DNA from: Eupeodes corollae
Lineage: Eukaryota; Arthropoda; Insecta; Diptera; Syrphidae
Assembly (NCBI RefSeq): GCF_945859685.1
Contig: NC_079148.1
Location: 142,969,133-143,033,132 of the forward strand
Direction of reading: 5' to 3'
DNA length: 64,000 nt
Every line of letters begins with the position of its first letter. Positions within the stretch are counted from its first letter, which is position 1. The position numbers and the translations under genes were made by a program. The notes beneath the pieces are model-generated. The model did no database searches, was not told where the DNA came from, and worked only from the letters and a program-made list of their open reading frames with translations. This document shows, piece by piece, positions 12,061-22,869 of the stretch.

Positions 12061-12171
12061 CTTTCGAATAAAGTAAATTCCGGCGCCGTGCATTTATAAG
12101 GTTAAGTTTTAAGAATCGGGCTTATTTCAATTTTGTAGAAAGTAGAAGAAAATAAACAATAGTCCTTTGAA

Positions 12172-12421
12172 CACTAGGGGCCTAGTGCCTTACAAGTCCC
12201 AACCATTCCTGTGTGCGAGTACTATTGTCAGGGATGGAGGGGACCTACAGTTTTAAGCCGAATCCAAACGGCTAATTCGAGAAAGCACTTCTTATTACAA
12301 GAATTACTCTTGGAGGATTTGTCAATTTACTCGCAAGAGACAGTACCCGTGAAAAACTTAGGCAGGGATCGAACCCAAGACCTCTGGTTTGACAATCCAA
12401 TGCACTAACCATAATGCTACT
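12172..12421 (-). repeat. tRNA-derived SINE (copy 1)
   Basis: Read on the minus strand from 12421: a tRNA-like head with an A-box-like tggttagtgcattgg and a B-box ggttcgatcc, followed by a body (gagtaattcttg, aagtgctttctc, gattcggcttaaaactgtagg) and a tail with gactcgcacacaggaatgg-like sequence. The same head-body-tail is found at 37322-37596, 44140-44412 and 62809-63096. The tRNA-like part alone would not be a functional tRNA. It lies within the mariner copy near its 3' end. Confidence 0.8.
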
Positions 12422-12556
12422 TTGGAGAAAGTAGTAAGGCCATATTTTGAACGTTGGCCTTATTTCGCAGTACCGTAAATTTCATAACACTTACAAAAAA
12501 CATCACCTTTATTTCATTCCATTTGTAAGCCTTATGCCTCTGAAAAAAACACCCTT

Positions 12557-13700
12557 TACTTGTTCTCCTTACATTTTCAAGCTTTGACGAGTTAGGTAAT
12601 GTAGTTAAATCTATCTAAGTTGAGTAGGCGTATATTTTTAGGTAAAAACTACAAACCTCACCTGTGGCTCTATGCAAAGATGGATACCTACAACCTACAC
12701 GTTCCTAACCTATTTTATCTCGTAAGATATACCTTTTTGCACCCTTCCTAGGTCCGCTCCGTATCTATCTAGTGTTGTCCCCCTTTAGGTAATAAATAGG
12801 GTGTAAAAATATTATTAAACTTCCTTCCTTCCTTCTTAGATTAGGTAGGTAAAGCAGTTGGAACGTAGTAGGTAAGGTAGGTATCTAAATTACTTTTCTC
12901 GCTTTTGGTTTTTCATTCGATTTGTTTTGGGGCTCATTTTTACGATTTTGTTTTCCATCAAATGTGAAAATATAGGTCAGCAAGCGGCAATAATTGCACC
13001 CAGCAAATTAGAGAGAACCGAAGCCAAAGCCCAAAACAAGACCCAGATCCCCATAATAAATAATGGATGGCGGTGGATGGATTCGATGGATATGAAGGTA
13101 GTGCAGTGCGGTGTTCGAAGAAGCTTTACTGTTTGTTTATTTGTTTGTTTTTATGTTTTGTTTTCTTCTTCTGCTGTAAAAGTTTTGTTTTGGTTTTGTT
13201 TTTTTGTTTCGTTTTTTTGTTTTTATTTTTCGTTGCTGCTTTATTTTTGCTTTGTTTTTGCAGCCTTGTGCCAATTTGTTGGAAATTGGAAGCTACATAG
13301 GTCGGTATCGGTATAGGTAGGTAAGGTAGAGGTGAGGTAGATTTGAGTATAGACGCTTGCGTCGTTAATTTGTTGGTTTGTTTTGTGTTTTTTTTTTTTC
13401 TACCGTGATTTCGAAATTTGGCGAAAATATATAATTTTATTTATTATGTATGTTTTTATCTTTGGTTGTGCTAATTTTGTACCAACTTATAGCTTTGTAG
13501 GTATAACTAGTTAGGTTGATAGATACTTTTTTGAAGTAAACAAATAGGTAGTAAGAAGGTTAGAAATAAATGCAGTGTCATTTTAATATTTGTAAGACGT
13601 AATTAGACTAAATGGGGCACTGTGATTCATTTTCTTTTTCTTATCTTCATTATAATAGATTTTATGACGAAGAAAGTTTTGTTTGTTTACAATAATTTCC
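12557..13700. other. T-rich, low-complexity spacer
   Basis: Contains ggtaggta-type stretches near 12845-12890 and 13310-13340 and a T/G-rich run at 13130-13260 (tttgttttt repeats). The reading frame 12927-13316 spans this run and gives a Phe/Cys-rich artefact. No gene recognised. Confidence 0.4.
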
Positions 13701-13704
13701 GTAG

Positions 13705-13848
13705 TACTCATATAAAGAAGCAAAAGCAATCAATGAATTAAAATATATCGATGATGATTCAACAATAATTTACGATTGCAAAATTGAAAAAGTTGTACCT
13801 ACTTATGAGGAATGTGCTTACTATTTAGATGCACAATCGAAAAGTTAA
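13705..13848 (+). CDS. Candidate terminal exon, unrecognised protein
   Basis: An open frame of 47 codons plus TAA begins immediately after a pyrimidine-rich tract ending in ttccgtag (AG at 13703-13704), a plausible 3' splice site, and has no ATG at its start. The peptide (YSYKEAKAINELKYIDDDST, then IIYDCKIEKVVPTYEECAYY and a short tail) has ordinary, non-repetitive composition unlike the T-rich flanks. I do not recognise it. It could be a last exon of a host gene or a chance frame. No partner exon has been identified. Confidence 0.3.
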   Translation, partial: YSYKEAKAINELKYIDDDSTIIYDCKIEKVVPTYEECAYYLDAQSKS

Positions 13849-13849
13849 G

Positions 13850-14387
13850 TGGGTTGGTAGGTAAGTAGGTGAGTTTTTCTACTTGAATTTTGATCAATAC
13901 TGAATTAAGTGTTCCCGGGAAAGGAGGAGGGGCATTACTGCTTCTTTTAAAAGAAAAAAACATGTTTTTGACTAAGAAACTTTTTCGGTGATGAATTTTA
14001 AAGAAATTACAAATTTCGCCTCATTTCTAATTTATTAACTTTTTAATTGCATTCCCTCCTCCTTCGAGCATTTTTTGTTGGATATTTGTTATAAATAGAG
14101 AGTTTTGAATATTTAAGCTAGATTTCGTTCGAAAAAACATTTTTTCGACCACAAAGTTATCTGAAATGTTGAAAATAGGGTAAACATCTTAGAGACTCGA
14201 ATCAAGAGGGGTTTTGTAAGCCACAAAATTGTACAAAATGACAAGTTTCGTTTGTAACAGTTCTAATTGATAAGACTGTTGTGAAAATAAACGAACCGAA
14301 TTAAGGAAGTATGATACGATGGCAGACGATTGTCCGCAAACTCAATAAGAAATGAAAGTAATCAAAACGAAATCGAATTCAAATTTA
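13850..14387. other. Spacer, nothing recognised
   Basis: AT-rich sequence between the candidate exon and the first family A repeat. No motif or repeat identified. Confidence 0.3.
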
Positions 14388-15738
14388 AAAAGAGGCTGGG
14401 ATGCGACCCACACTGATAACTTCCCATCCCGTCTGTCGATTTGTCTTGCTTAAAAGTTTGTCTATATGTATTTTTAACAAATTTGCTCACTATTTTTTGT
14501 AGATCTTATTTTTAATGAAAAAAACGGACTGTTGGATTCTTATATAAAAATTACTGAATATTGAAAACAATATTTTCTCTGAAATAAAATAAGTTTGAAG
14601 ACAATATTTTTAATTTTTGAAAAGCTATTTGAGCCGAAAGTAAATTTTTACCAAGTTTTAGTATTGTTTTTCATTTAGAGTTTTATTTTTTGTAAAAAAA
14701 CTGTCAATTCGAATTTTTTAAAAATTTTACCAAATGTTGAAAACAATATTTCTTATAAGATAAAATTAGTTTGAAGCCAATATTTAAAATTTTTGAAGAG
14801 ATATTTGAGTCTAAAATCAATTTTTACCAACTTTTATACATTTTTTTCAGGTTTTTATTTTTTGTAAAAAAAACTGTCAATTCGATTTTTCTCAAAATTT
14901 TTCTTAATGTTGAAAACAATATTTTTTATAAGAAAAAATTAGTTAGAACCAATTATCTGAAAGTTTTTAAAAGATATTTGAGTCGAAAATCAATTTTTAC
15001 GAACTTATGTTAATTTTTTTTTCGGTTTTTAATTTAAAAAAAAAAAAACTGTCAGATCGATTTTTTTCAAACTTTAACTGAATGTTGACAACAAAATGTT
15101 TTGAAAGATAAAAGTAAATTAAAGCCAATATATCAAAGTTTTGAAAAGATATTTGAGTCGAAAATCAATTTTTACCAACTTTTATAAATTTTTTTTCTTC
15201 GTTGCACAAAATTGTTTTAGAGATGAAATCATATTTCAGTCGTAAAATTTTGGAGGTGACAATTTTTTTTTTCAGTTTTATTGATTTATAAAAAAAACCG
15301 TTATATTGATTTTTTTCAAAAAATATACCTGTTTGGTATCACGTTATAATATATTATATAAAATTTAATTCAAGTCTCTAGCGTTTTTGGTTCGTAAGAT
15401 ATTTAAGGTTAACCAAAATTTTCACCTTTTTTTAAACTGCTATGGTAAAAAAACCACCCACGCAATTTTCTTGAGAGCCCTTTCTGCATCTTTCTGCCTT
15501 ATTATCTGTATAACAAAATTTATTTGAAGTCGATATCTATACTGGTTCTTGAGCTATGGAGGACGAAAAAAACGTCGCGAACGTACGGACGTACAAACGT
15601 ACGTACACACGCACGCACAGACATCTTTCTAAAAATCTTTTATTTCGACTCTAGGGACCTTGAAACGTCGAGAAATGTCAACATTTTCAATTTGACAAAT
15701 CGTTACCATTACAATAACTTCCTATGGGAAGTTAATAA
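14388..15738 (+). repeat. Family A repeat, copy 1 (inverted ends, internal ~174-bp monomers)
   Basis: The left border gaggctgggatgcgacccac is shared with copies at 19903 and 62350. An 11-bp inverted pair, TAACTTCCCAT at 14417-14427 and ATGGGAAGTTA at 15724-15734, lies near the ends. The interior is a tandem run of A/T-rich monomers: aaaactgtcaattcgattttt recurs at about 14701, 14874 and 15049, a period near 174 bp, each followed by gttgaaaacaatatt and gatatttgagtcgaaaatca. The right part carries a CGTACG/ACGTAC-rich patch (15580-15625), gactctagggaccttgaaac and a terminal hairpin aacttcc-tatg-ggaagtt at 15716-15733. No coding capacity. It is probably a non-autonomous element; the superfamily is unassigned. 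Confidence 0.8.
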
Positions 15739-17689
15739 AATAGGTAGCAGACGCGCCTGAGTATAACCTATTTGTGATTTATTGAAATCAAAGACAACTG
15801 TCAGACGCAAATAGGTTTGTTCGTCAATTTCCTCACAAACAGCAAAAGCAGTGCTGTCGCCTTACTTAATTAGGAACAAGGTAAGTTTTATTAATCGAAA
15901 TTATCAAATTAATTTGATAGTGGACTGCGAATAGGGTGTTCTTGAAATATATATAATCAAATTAAAAAGAAACAAGATGGGCGCCGGTAATTTTTTTTGT
16001 AAAAGGAAATTACAAACCTTTTGGAGCAGAACCGACCAGACCAATTTGTGAACAAAATACAAAAATGTTTTAAATAGATAGAAATATTTTTAATTGCTTT
16101 TGATTTTGCTTGGGAAACGTTACAAGTAAGATTTAAACCCAAGATCTTGTAAGAATTTTTGAAGACAAGGGGTTGGTGTATGACACCGAAGATGGACCGT
16201 TAACCTAATGTTCCAACTGGACAAAGCGAGTTCCGCTTTCTCGGAATTACCTTTTTTTTTCTTTTTCGAAACGAAAGTCCAACGATTATTACACAATTCT
16301 CAATAGTCATTATATCGATTAATAAAAGAATTCGACTTTTCAAATACAAATCAGATACTTAGCTTTTCTGGATGTCCTGCCAACTTCCCTCTCCTAGCAG
16401 TTTTTCAAATCCTTTTTTTCTTCTTCCAATTTTCACTTTTCTTTTTCCTCAAAATTTTTCACCTTCTCTATCACTTTAAACAACACTTGAATTTCTTTTA
16501 CTTCTCAAAGTTTTTCCTTTATCTTTTCCTTTCAATTTTCTTGAACCTCCGGTTCAGATTCTATCTCGCAAAAAAGTGATCTTCCAGGCTTTAACCTTGC
16601 CTTGATGACCTCTTCTTTTTCTTTCATTCCCATATGCTTCCGGCCAATCAGAAAGTGTGAGTCTCGTTCGCGTTTTAATTCAGCTACACCTAGCAATTCA
16701 ATGGGTGCATTCAGCCATCCTATTCACATCCCCATTATTTTGGAGAAACTTCGATAAGTTGCATGAAACTCAAATTTTTAACGCGTTCTTTTTTTTATCT
16801 TGTACGAAATTCCAATTATGTACAAATTGATGAAAGCTTATCAATTTATTCTTTTTTTTGTTTTAACTGTCGGAGGGTGGAAGTTGGCAGTGGTTTTTGA
16901 TCTCGCGATTCTACTCTATTTGTCGTTGGACTTTCGCGCAGACTAGGGGATTAGGGACTCGTGTTAAAGTTCCATCTTTTACATAACGAAATTCATTTAT
17001 TTTGGGCACACAGCCATTCTCATATGAGTAACATCAGCAATCGAGGACCAAGTGTCACTCGTGCTCTTTTTTTTGTTTGTTTTGGCGTTACCAGACCGTC
17101 TGTCGTTCCAACATTAACTTTGTGGACCGCCCGTCGCACAAATGTACCATTTTGTCCACACCTAATTTTGGTTGTTATTCCATTATATAATAAGAGCAGG
17201 ACACTGACTGATGCAAGACAGGATTCAACTAAACTCTTAGAATATATTGGAGCCACAACGAAAAACGGTAGGTTAAAAGGGACCAGGATATAGAATAGGT
17301 GAGTGAAACTTGTTGTGGTAAATTTTACCGCAGAATCTTTGTTTGGAGATAAACTTCCGATAATGTAGCACATTTTAGAATTCTTTTTAGTGTATTTATC
17401 TCGAATACTAGAAATAAAAAAAAAAACAACTAAGCAAACGTGCTTCTGCGACAAAAACTTGGTTTCAACTATTTTTTCTTAATATTGTATTCTTCTTTAA
17501 CTTAACGTCCTTACTTTTCTACTAAGAAGTTATTTTCGAAAATTGGCCGATTTTTTTCAGTCACAGTTCAACATAACTTGAGGATTTTTGTTATAAACTC
17601 ATGATTTTGGTTTTGTACACTAAAAGTTGACGTTTCAAACCATCTTTTTCCCTCTTAAGAGTTCATTAACTTTGGCTTTTCATAGCTCC
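15739..17689. other. Spacer with a pyrimidine-rich tract
   Basis: No gene recognised. A C/T-rich stretch occupies about 16380-16650. A good 5' splice-site match (acaag|gtaagt) lies at 15879-15886 on the + strand but has no coding sequence attached. The right part of the region (16960-17460) has open frames on both strands with no recognisable domain. Confidence 0.35.
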
Positions 17690-19195
17690 CAAACAAAGTT
17701 ATAGCTGCCCATGGTGACGTTTTTTCCAAGACGTCGTTTTTCAATGTCCTTTTTTGATGACAGCATATACTTGGTCTTGCCCTCATTGACCACTAAACCC
17801 ATCTTCTTCGCTTCCGTCGCAATGCTCAAAAACGCTCCACTGACATCACGCTTTGATCTTCCAATTATGTCAATATCATCTGCGTATCCGCGTATTTGAA
17901 TGAACCTTTGGAAGATTGTGCCTCTAGTGTTGACGGTTGAGTTTTGCACAATTCTTTCCAGAACGATGTTGAAGAAGTCAAATGACAGTGCATCGCCTTG
18001 TCTAAAACCTTTCTTGATATTAAATGCATCGGTAAGATCTTTTCCGACTTTGATAGAGCAGCGTGCATTTTCCATCGTCATTCTGCACAAACAGATAAGT
18101 TTGACAGGGATGCAAACTAGACATTGCTCGGTAGAGCTCTTCCCTATAGATGCTGTCATACGCGGCTTTAAAATCGATAAAGAGATGGTGGGTATCGATT
18201 TGAAGTTCCTTGGTTTTTTCCAAGATTTTCCGTAGTGTGAATATTGGGTCAATAGGGGACATTCCTGGTCTGAAGCAACACTGATAAGGACCTATTAGGT
18301 TTTTGACGAACGGCTTCAGACGTGCACATAATACGACAAAGAGGATCTTATATGCAATGTTAAGCAGACTGATGCCTCTGTAGTTGGCGCAATTAAGAGG
18401 GTCTTTTTTTGTATGTATCGGGCACACTATGCTAAGATTCCACTCATCGAGCATGCTTTCTTTCGAACATTTTTTGAAGATGAGTTGGTGCATTGTTCAT
18501 CTGCGTCGCCTAGGTTGAGTGGTTCTATCTCCCTTACAGTGAAATTCGGTTCGTCATCGCCGTTATATAGTTTCGAGAAGTGATCTTTCCATATTCTCAA
18601 TATAGACAGCGGTTCTACTACGATGTTCGCCTGATCGTCTTTACAGGCTTCGGTTTGTGGCTGGTACCCTTGGGAGGTTTTTTTTCCTTTTTGGTAAAAT
18701 TTACGCACCTCATTCCTTTTGTGGCATCCCTCTATCTCCTCGATCGCGCGCTTCTCATTCTCTCCGGCATTTTTCGTCAAACCAGGTGTTTCTCTGTTGT
18801 GGCTGTGCCACTGGTATTCAATGCTTAATGCAGGCAGTATAGGACTCCTTAGGAGGTTACTAGAGACTCGAACGGAAAAGGACATGGCAGTATCTTGCGA
18901 TTTTAGCCGTCAAACTTTGAAACTTCTCACAGTGCTTCCTTGTTTTGGCTTGGACCGGCATAATCGAAGCCGTACCTTGGCTACAACAAGATAGTGGTCC
19001 GAGTTAATGTTGGCCCCCTGGAAAGTTCGAACATCCTGTATACTGGAGAAGTGTCGTTCATCGATCGAAATGTGGTCAATCTGGTTGACAGTTGAGTGAT
19101 CAGGAGATTTCCATGTCCCCTTGTGGATATCAATAACTAATAAAATATTTGAACGAACGTTTTTGGAAACCAAAGGTTCTGTTATACTTTGAAAA
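17690..19195 (-). pseudogene. RTE-type non-LTR retrotransposon, endonuclease end plus RT
   Basis: From 19195 downwards: apurinic-type endonuclease C-terminal part (KGTWKSPDHSTVNQIDHISI, GANINSDHYLVVAKVRL), a linker (18885-18450), then RT with CPIHTKKDPLNCANYRGISL, LNIAYKILFVVLCARLKPF, FIDFKAAYDSIYREELYRAM, FRQGDALSFDFFNIVLERIV, RGYADDIDIIGRSKRDVSGA (catalytic YADD intact) and MGLVVNEGKTKYMLSSKKD. Homology ends at MGSYNF near 17700, so the C-terminal third seen in the copy at 8136-9115 is absent. At least two frameshifts separate the blocks. RTE-type elements carry an endonuclease and an RT without RNase H, as here. Confidence 0.85.
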
Positions 19196-19902
19196 GTGAA
19201 ATTTCACAATGAAATAAGTTTTTCTTTGCCAAGTTTTGTCTTTGGCGTAGTTGAACCGCATTTCGTCTATAATGCTTAATTATCCCTCAATCGATGATAT
19301 TTTCGCTTGATAAGCACTTAATCTTAATAAAACACGTGATACTAACCGAAATTGAATTATAAAACTGACGGTTTCTACTTTCTAGTTCTTTTTCAAAACA
19401 CATTTCAGAGTGATATTTTCAAATCCTAAAATAGACAAATTGCGATTTTTAACTAGAGAGTAAAGAAATAAATTGGTGCAATGAAAAGAAATTTCAAACT
19501 GCTTTCTAACTCTAGAGTTGTAATGAACTCTAAAGTTGATCAACTTGAAAGTTTGTCATAAGTTAAGAAACAGTGAAATAAAACGCCCCTAAAATACAGA
19601 CCGGTTGTCTTCTTCTGCAGAAGTTACTTACAGTAAAAAGTCTAAATTTGAAAAATCCTAGAATTTAGATTTTCGTTACTGGGTTGTTTTTTAAGAAATA
19701 AAGAACCTGCGTAGGGTTAACTTGAAACCAAGATGTGTAATCATACTTTAGGAAATCAACCATCGAATATTTGTTCAATTTTTAATTTTTACTATAGCGA
19801 ACGAATTAATTTATGGCTTATTGACTCCATCACACGTTAAAAATGTCATCGTCTATTAGCAAAAGATTCGTGATTTTTGTATTGCTCTGCCATTGAAAAA
19901 AA
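19196..19902. other. Spacer, nothing recognised
   Basis: AT-rich sequence between the RTE remnant and family A copy 2. No gene or repeat identified. Confidence 0.3.
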
Positions 19903-20879
19903 AGAGGCTGGGATGCGACCCACACTGATAAGTTCCCATCTGTCGATTTGTCTTGCTTACTTTTTTTTATAAAAAAAACTACTGAATATTGAAAATAATA
20001 TTTTCTGTGAAATAAAAAGAGTTTGAAGATAATATTTGTAATTTTTGAAAAGCTATTTGAGTCGAAAGTAAATTTTGACCATGTTTTAGTATTCTTTTTT
20101 GTAAGGTTTTTATTTTTTGTAAAAACAAAACTGTCAATTCGATTTTTAGTTAAATTTGATTGAATGTTGACAGCAGTATTTTTTAAAAATAAAAGTAGTT
20201 TAAAGGCAATATCCCAATGTTTTGAAAAAATAGTTGAGTCGAAAATAAATGTTTACCAACTTTTTTTATTTTTTGGTTTTATTTTTTGTAAAAAGACTAT
20301 CAATTCAATTTTTTTTTAAATGTTCCCGAATTAAAATTTTTCTTATAAGTAAAATTAGTTGGAAGCCATAAACTCAAATTTTTTGTAAATATATTTGTCG
20401 AAGTTCAATTTTTACCAACTTTTAATAATGTTTTTTTTTTTTAGGGTTTTCCTTTTTATAATAAACTGTTAATTCGATTTTTCTCAAAATCTTACCAGAT
20501 GTTAAAAACGTTATTTTTCGTTGCACAAAATTTTTTTGGAGATGAAATCATTTTTAATTCGTAAAATTTTCGAGGTAACAAGTTTTTGTTCAGTTTTTGT
20601 TGATTTATAAAAAAAATCGTCGTATAATATAAAATTTAATTCAGATCCCTAGCGTTTTTGGTTCGTGAGGTATTTAGGGTTAACCAAAATGTTCACCTTT
20701 TTTTAAACTTCAATGAAAAAAAAAAAGTCGCGAACGTACGGACGTACGAACATACGTACACACGCACTCAAACATTTTTTTTATTTGGACTCTAGGAACC
20801 TTGAAACGTCGAGAAATGTCAAATTTTTCAATTTGACAAATTGGACCCATTACAATAACTTCCTATGGGAAGTTAATAA
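19903..20879 (+). repeat. Family A repeat, copy 2
   Basis: Same left border (gaggctgggatgcgacccac) and right border (cctatgggaagttaataa) as copy 1. The near-terminal inverted pair is TAAGTTCCCAT at 19929-19939 and ATGGGAAGTTA at 20865-20875 (one mismatch). It is shorter, with fewer internal monomers, and the CGTACG-type patch at 20735-20765 is reduced. Flanks outside the borders differ from copy 1, so the borders are real ends. Confidence 0.8.
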
Positions 20880-20950
20880 TTTGGATTGGAAATGGTTTCA
20901 GTAAACTAGTACAGCTCGAGACTCTATCAATAAGTTGAGCAACATTTAAG

Positions 20951-21220
20951 GTGATTGAACCATCTGCAGTTCCCTTTTATTTATTTTTAATCATCTCAAA
21001 AAATACTGTTAAACTAGCAAAAGATGTTCATTCAGAAGTCAAGTTTAAAAGCTCACAAAAAGAAGTAGCAGAAGCCATATATCAGAAGATATTTCTAAAT
21101 ATTAAATGCTCTCAAATTTGTGACATTAAGAACAACATTTTGATTAATTCAATGAATTTACTGAGATTAAAAAAAAACTTTATTAATGTATTTGATTTTT
21201 TCCATACAAATTACCAATAA
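20951..21220 (+). CDS. Unrecognised small ORF, 89 codons
   Basis: Frame from ATG at 20951 to the stop at 21218-21220. The middle (SEVKFKSSQKEVAEAIYQKI) is of ordinary composition, while the N terminus is hydrophobic (VPFYLFLIISK) and the C terminus is Asn/Phe-rich. No domain recognised and no splice signals decided. It may be a fragment of an old element or a chance frame in AT-rich DNA. Confidence 0.15.
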   Translation: MIEPSAVPFYLFLIISKNTVKLAKDVHSEVKFKSSQKEVAEAIYQKIFLNIKCSQICDIKNNILINSMNLLRLKKNFINVFDFFHTNYQ

Positions 21221-21875
21221 AAACGAAATAAAAATATAAATATGTACTTTGATTTTGTCACATAATCTTAAAATGTATGCGCAATTCTATAAGAATATAA
21301 AATATTTTTTATATGACTGCAATATACCAAGTCTAGCCGCATAACGGCCTTGAACTATACGATAGCAAAGTAGATTCTTGCATTCCAGTCGTGCAATTTA
21401 TTTACATACATTTTACTTCTTAGTATACGTACTTATCTACATAAAGTATGTACGAAATGAAACAATACAAATTTGAACTTTTCACGTTGTACTTTTCTTG
21501 AGTGCTTTTGATTGTAACGAAGATAATTTAAAATAATAACGTTTTTTTTCTTAGAAATCGAATAGAAAAACATTCTTATTTCTTCTATGTTGCTTACGTT
21601 TTTTTTAAAAGAAAGTGGTCATGTTTTTCATTTATCAAACCAGGAAATCAGACTTAGAATATGCCGCAGCTTTGTATCCAACTTAAAAGAAAAATGAACA
21701 TGGTACACTAAGGCGTATGAGTACTTTTTTATTCTATTAATTTTAGGTATTTATAAATTGAACTCCAACTTAAAGGTCGTGTTATTCCTACTGCGTGTTA
21801 TTCGCTATTTCCTCTTACATGTCTTCTTAGAAGGAACAGGGTTATCCATTTTGCGGTTTCAAAAGTAAAACACAG

Positions 21876-22148
21876 TCAAATATTTTCATGATATTTCTTT
21901 TCTATTATAAAGTTTGAATGTGAATGTGACATACGCGAATTTTTGCAAGCGTCGATTCTTTTGAGGTAATTTTTCGAACACTTTTTAAAACATTTTAGGT
22001 GCTCAACCGTTATAAGTTCTTCTGCATAAACACGGTCTTTCGCGTAGCCCCACAAGAAAAAGTCCAGTGGTGTCAATTCGCATGCTGTTGGTGGCCAGTT
22101 CATATCGCTACGACGAGAAATTACGCGGCCAGAAAATGTCTCTTGCAA
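21876..22148 (-). pseudogene. Mariner transposase C-terminal part
   Basis: Contains NWPPTACELTPLDFFLWGYA, the block holding the last catalytic Asp (LTPLDFFLWG), then KDRVYAEELITVEHLKCF and a basic tail. It belongs to the element bounded by 21841 and 24591, and continues from the N-terminal part at 24272-24505 once the insertions are discounted. The central third with the first two catalytic aspartates is not visible and is probably lost. Confidence 0.75.
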
Positions 22149-22204
22149 TAATCAATATTCGCTTGAGTTGTGTGGAGATATACCCTCTTCGCCACTATTT
22201 ATAA

Positions 22205-22770
22205 GTGACTAAAAATCTTGACATTCTCGGAATGCGCATCAGCAATCACCTACTTTGGAGCGATCACATACGCAGGTGTCTGGGTTCTCCGTCTGATCTG
22301 GTTACAATCTACAAAACCTATCTATATACGTCCTAAACTTGAACATAAGTCTCATCTCTTGGCTGGTGCTCCAGTACTTTATTTAAGCCTCTTGGATAGT
22401 ATTCAAAGAAGAGCTTTTAAAATGATTGGTAACGTTAACATCATCAACTCGATTATGTCACTTAAACATCGCATAAAGTTTCTTGTCTTACCATTTTATA
22501 CGGACTATGCTCTAGTGAAATAGCCAGTTGCATTTCTTCCCTTAAACAATTTAACTTTAATACCCGCACTAGGAATGCCCATCAGTTAACCCTTGAGCCT
22601 AACTTCGGCCGTATTATGAACTACAGAGATTAATTTTTAAGCCGTACTGCGCGAATGTGGAATTAATTGATACGCTCTATCTTTCCCTATCATTGCAATA
22701 TTCAGGAACTCAAAATCAATGTACACCGACACCTCCTATCTAACCCTTTTCTCTTTTCCTAATTGTAAAA
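22205..22770 (+). pseudogene. Jockey-like non-LTR retrotransposon 3' fragment
   Basis: Encodes the C-terminal region after the RT: TYIRPKLEHKSHLLAGAPVL, YLSLLDSIQRRAFKMIGNVN, then in other frames EPNFGRIMNYRD and FLSRTARMWN near 22600-22665, and a short tail to about 22760. The same blocks occur in the minus-strand element at 34439-36860 (NIRPKLKYNSHLWAGAPATY, FGRTAKYRDSFFSRTTRMWN), so this is a 5'-truncated copy of that family. It interrupts the mariner at 21841-24591. Confidence 0.75.
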
Positions 22771-22869
22771 GTGATACAAAAATAATTTGAAACAGGATAG
22801 CAAATGAGATCAAGTAAAACACAATATGTTTTTAATAAAAGAAAGGTCTTGATTTATTTAATCTTTAAT

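Larger units (their letters stand above)
7517..12556 (+). mobile_element. Mariner (visitor/rosa-type) copy split by nested insertions
   Basis: The left end near 7517 reads gggtgttttttt and the right end at 12537-12556 reads the inverse, cctctgaaaaaaacaccctt. The right terminus closely matches the left terminus of the short copy at 50603 (aaagggtgttttt then ctcag). Just inside the left end, the sequence through ggtggccattttgtcag matches the 5' region of the 50603-51297 copy. A transposase start (MNQLTLEKRKIMLMFEK) opens at about 7632 and is cut off near 7690; transposase C-terminal homology resumes at 11640-12060. Everything between is a Tc1-like element carrying two retroelements, and a SINE sits at 12172-12421. 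Exact target duplications were not resolved. Confidence 0.65.

Noticed and set aside
12370..12420. tRNA gene (A and B boxes on the minus strand)
   Set aside because: The rest of the cloverleaf is missing and the same sequence repeats in four copies with a shared body; it is a SINE head.
12927..13316. 129-codon open frame
   Set aside because: It spans TTTGTTTTT repeats and gives a Phe/Cys/Val-rich peptide; low-complexity artefact.
14388..15738. Helitron
   Set aside because: There is a terminal hairpin but no CTRR end, and the left border does not begin with a clear TC; left unassigned.
15879..15886. 5' splice site acaag|gtaagt as evidence for a gene
   Set aside because: No coding sequence leads into it; such matches occur by chance in 64 kb.
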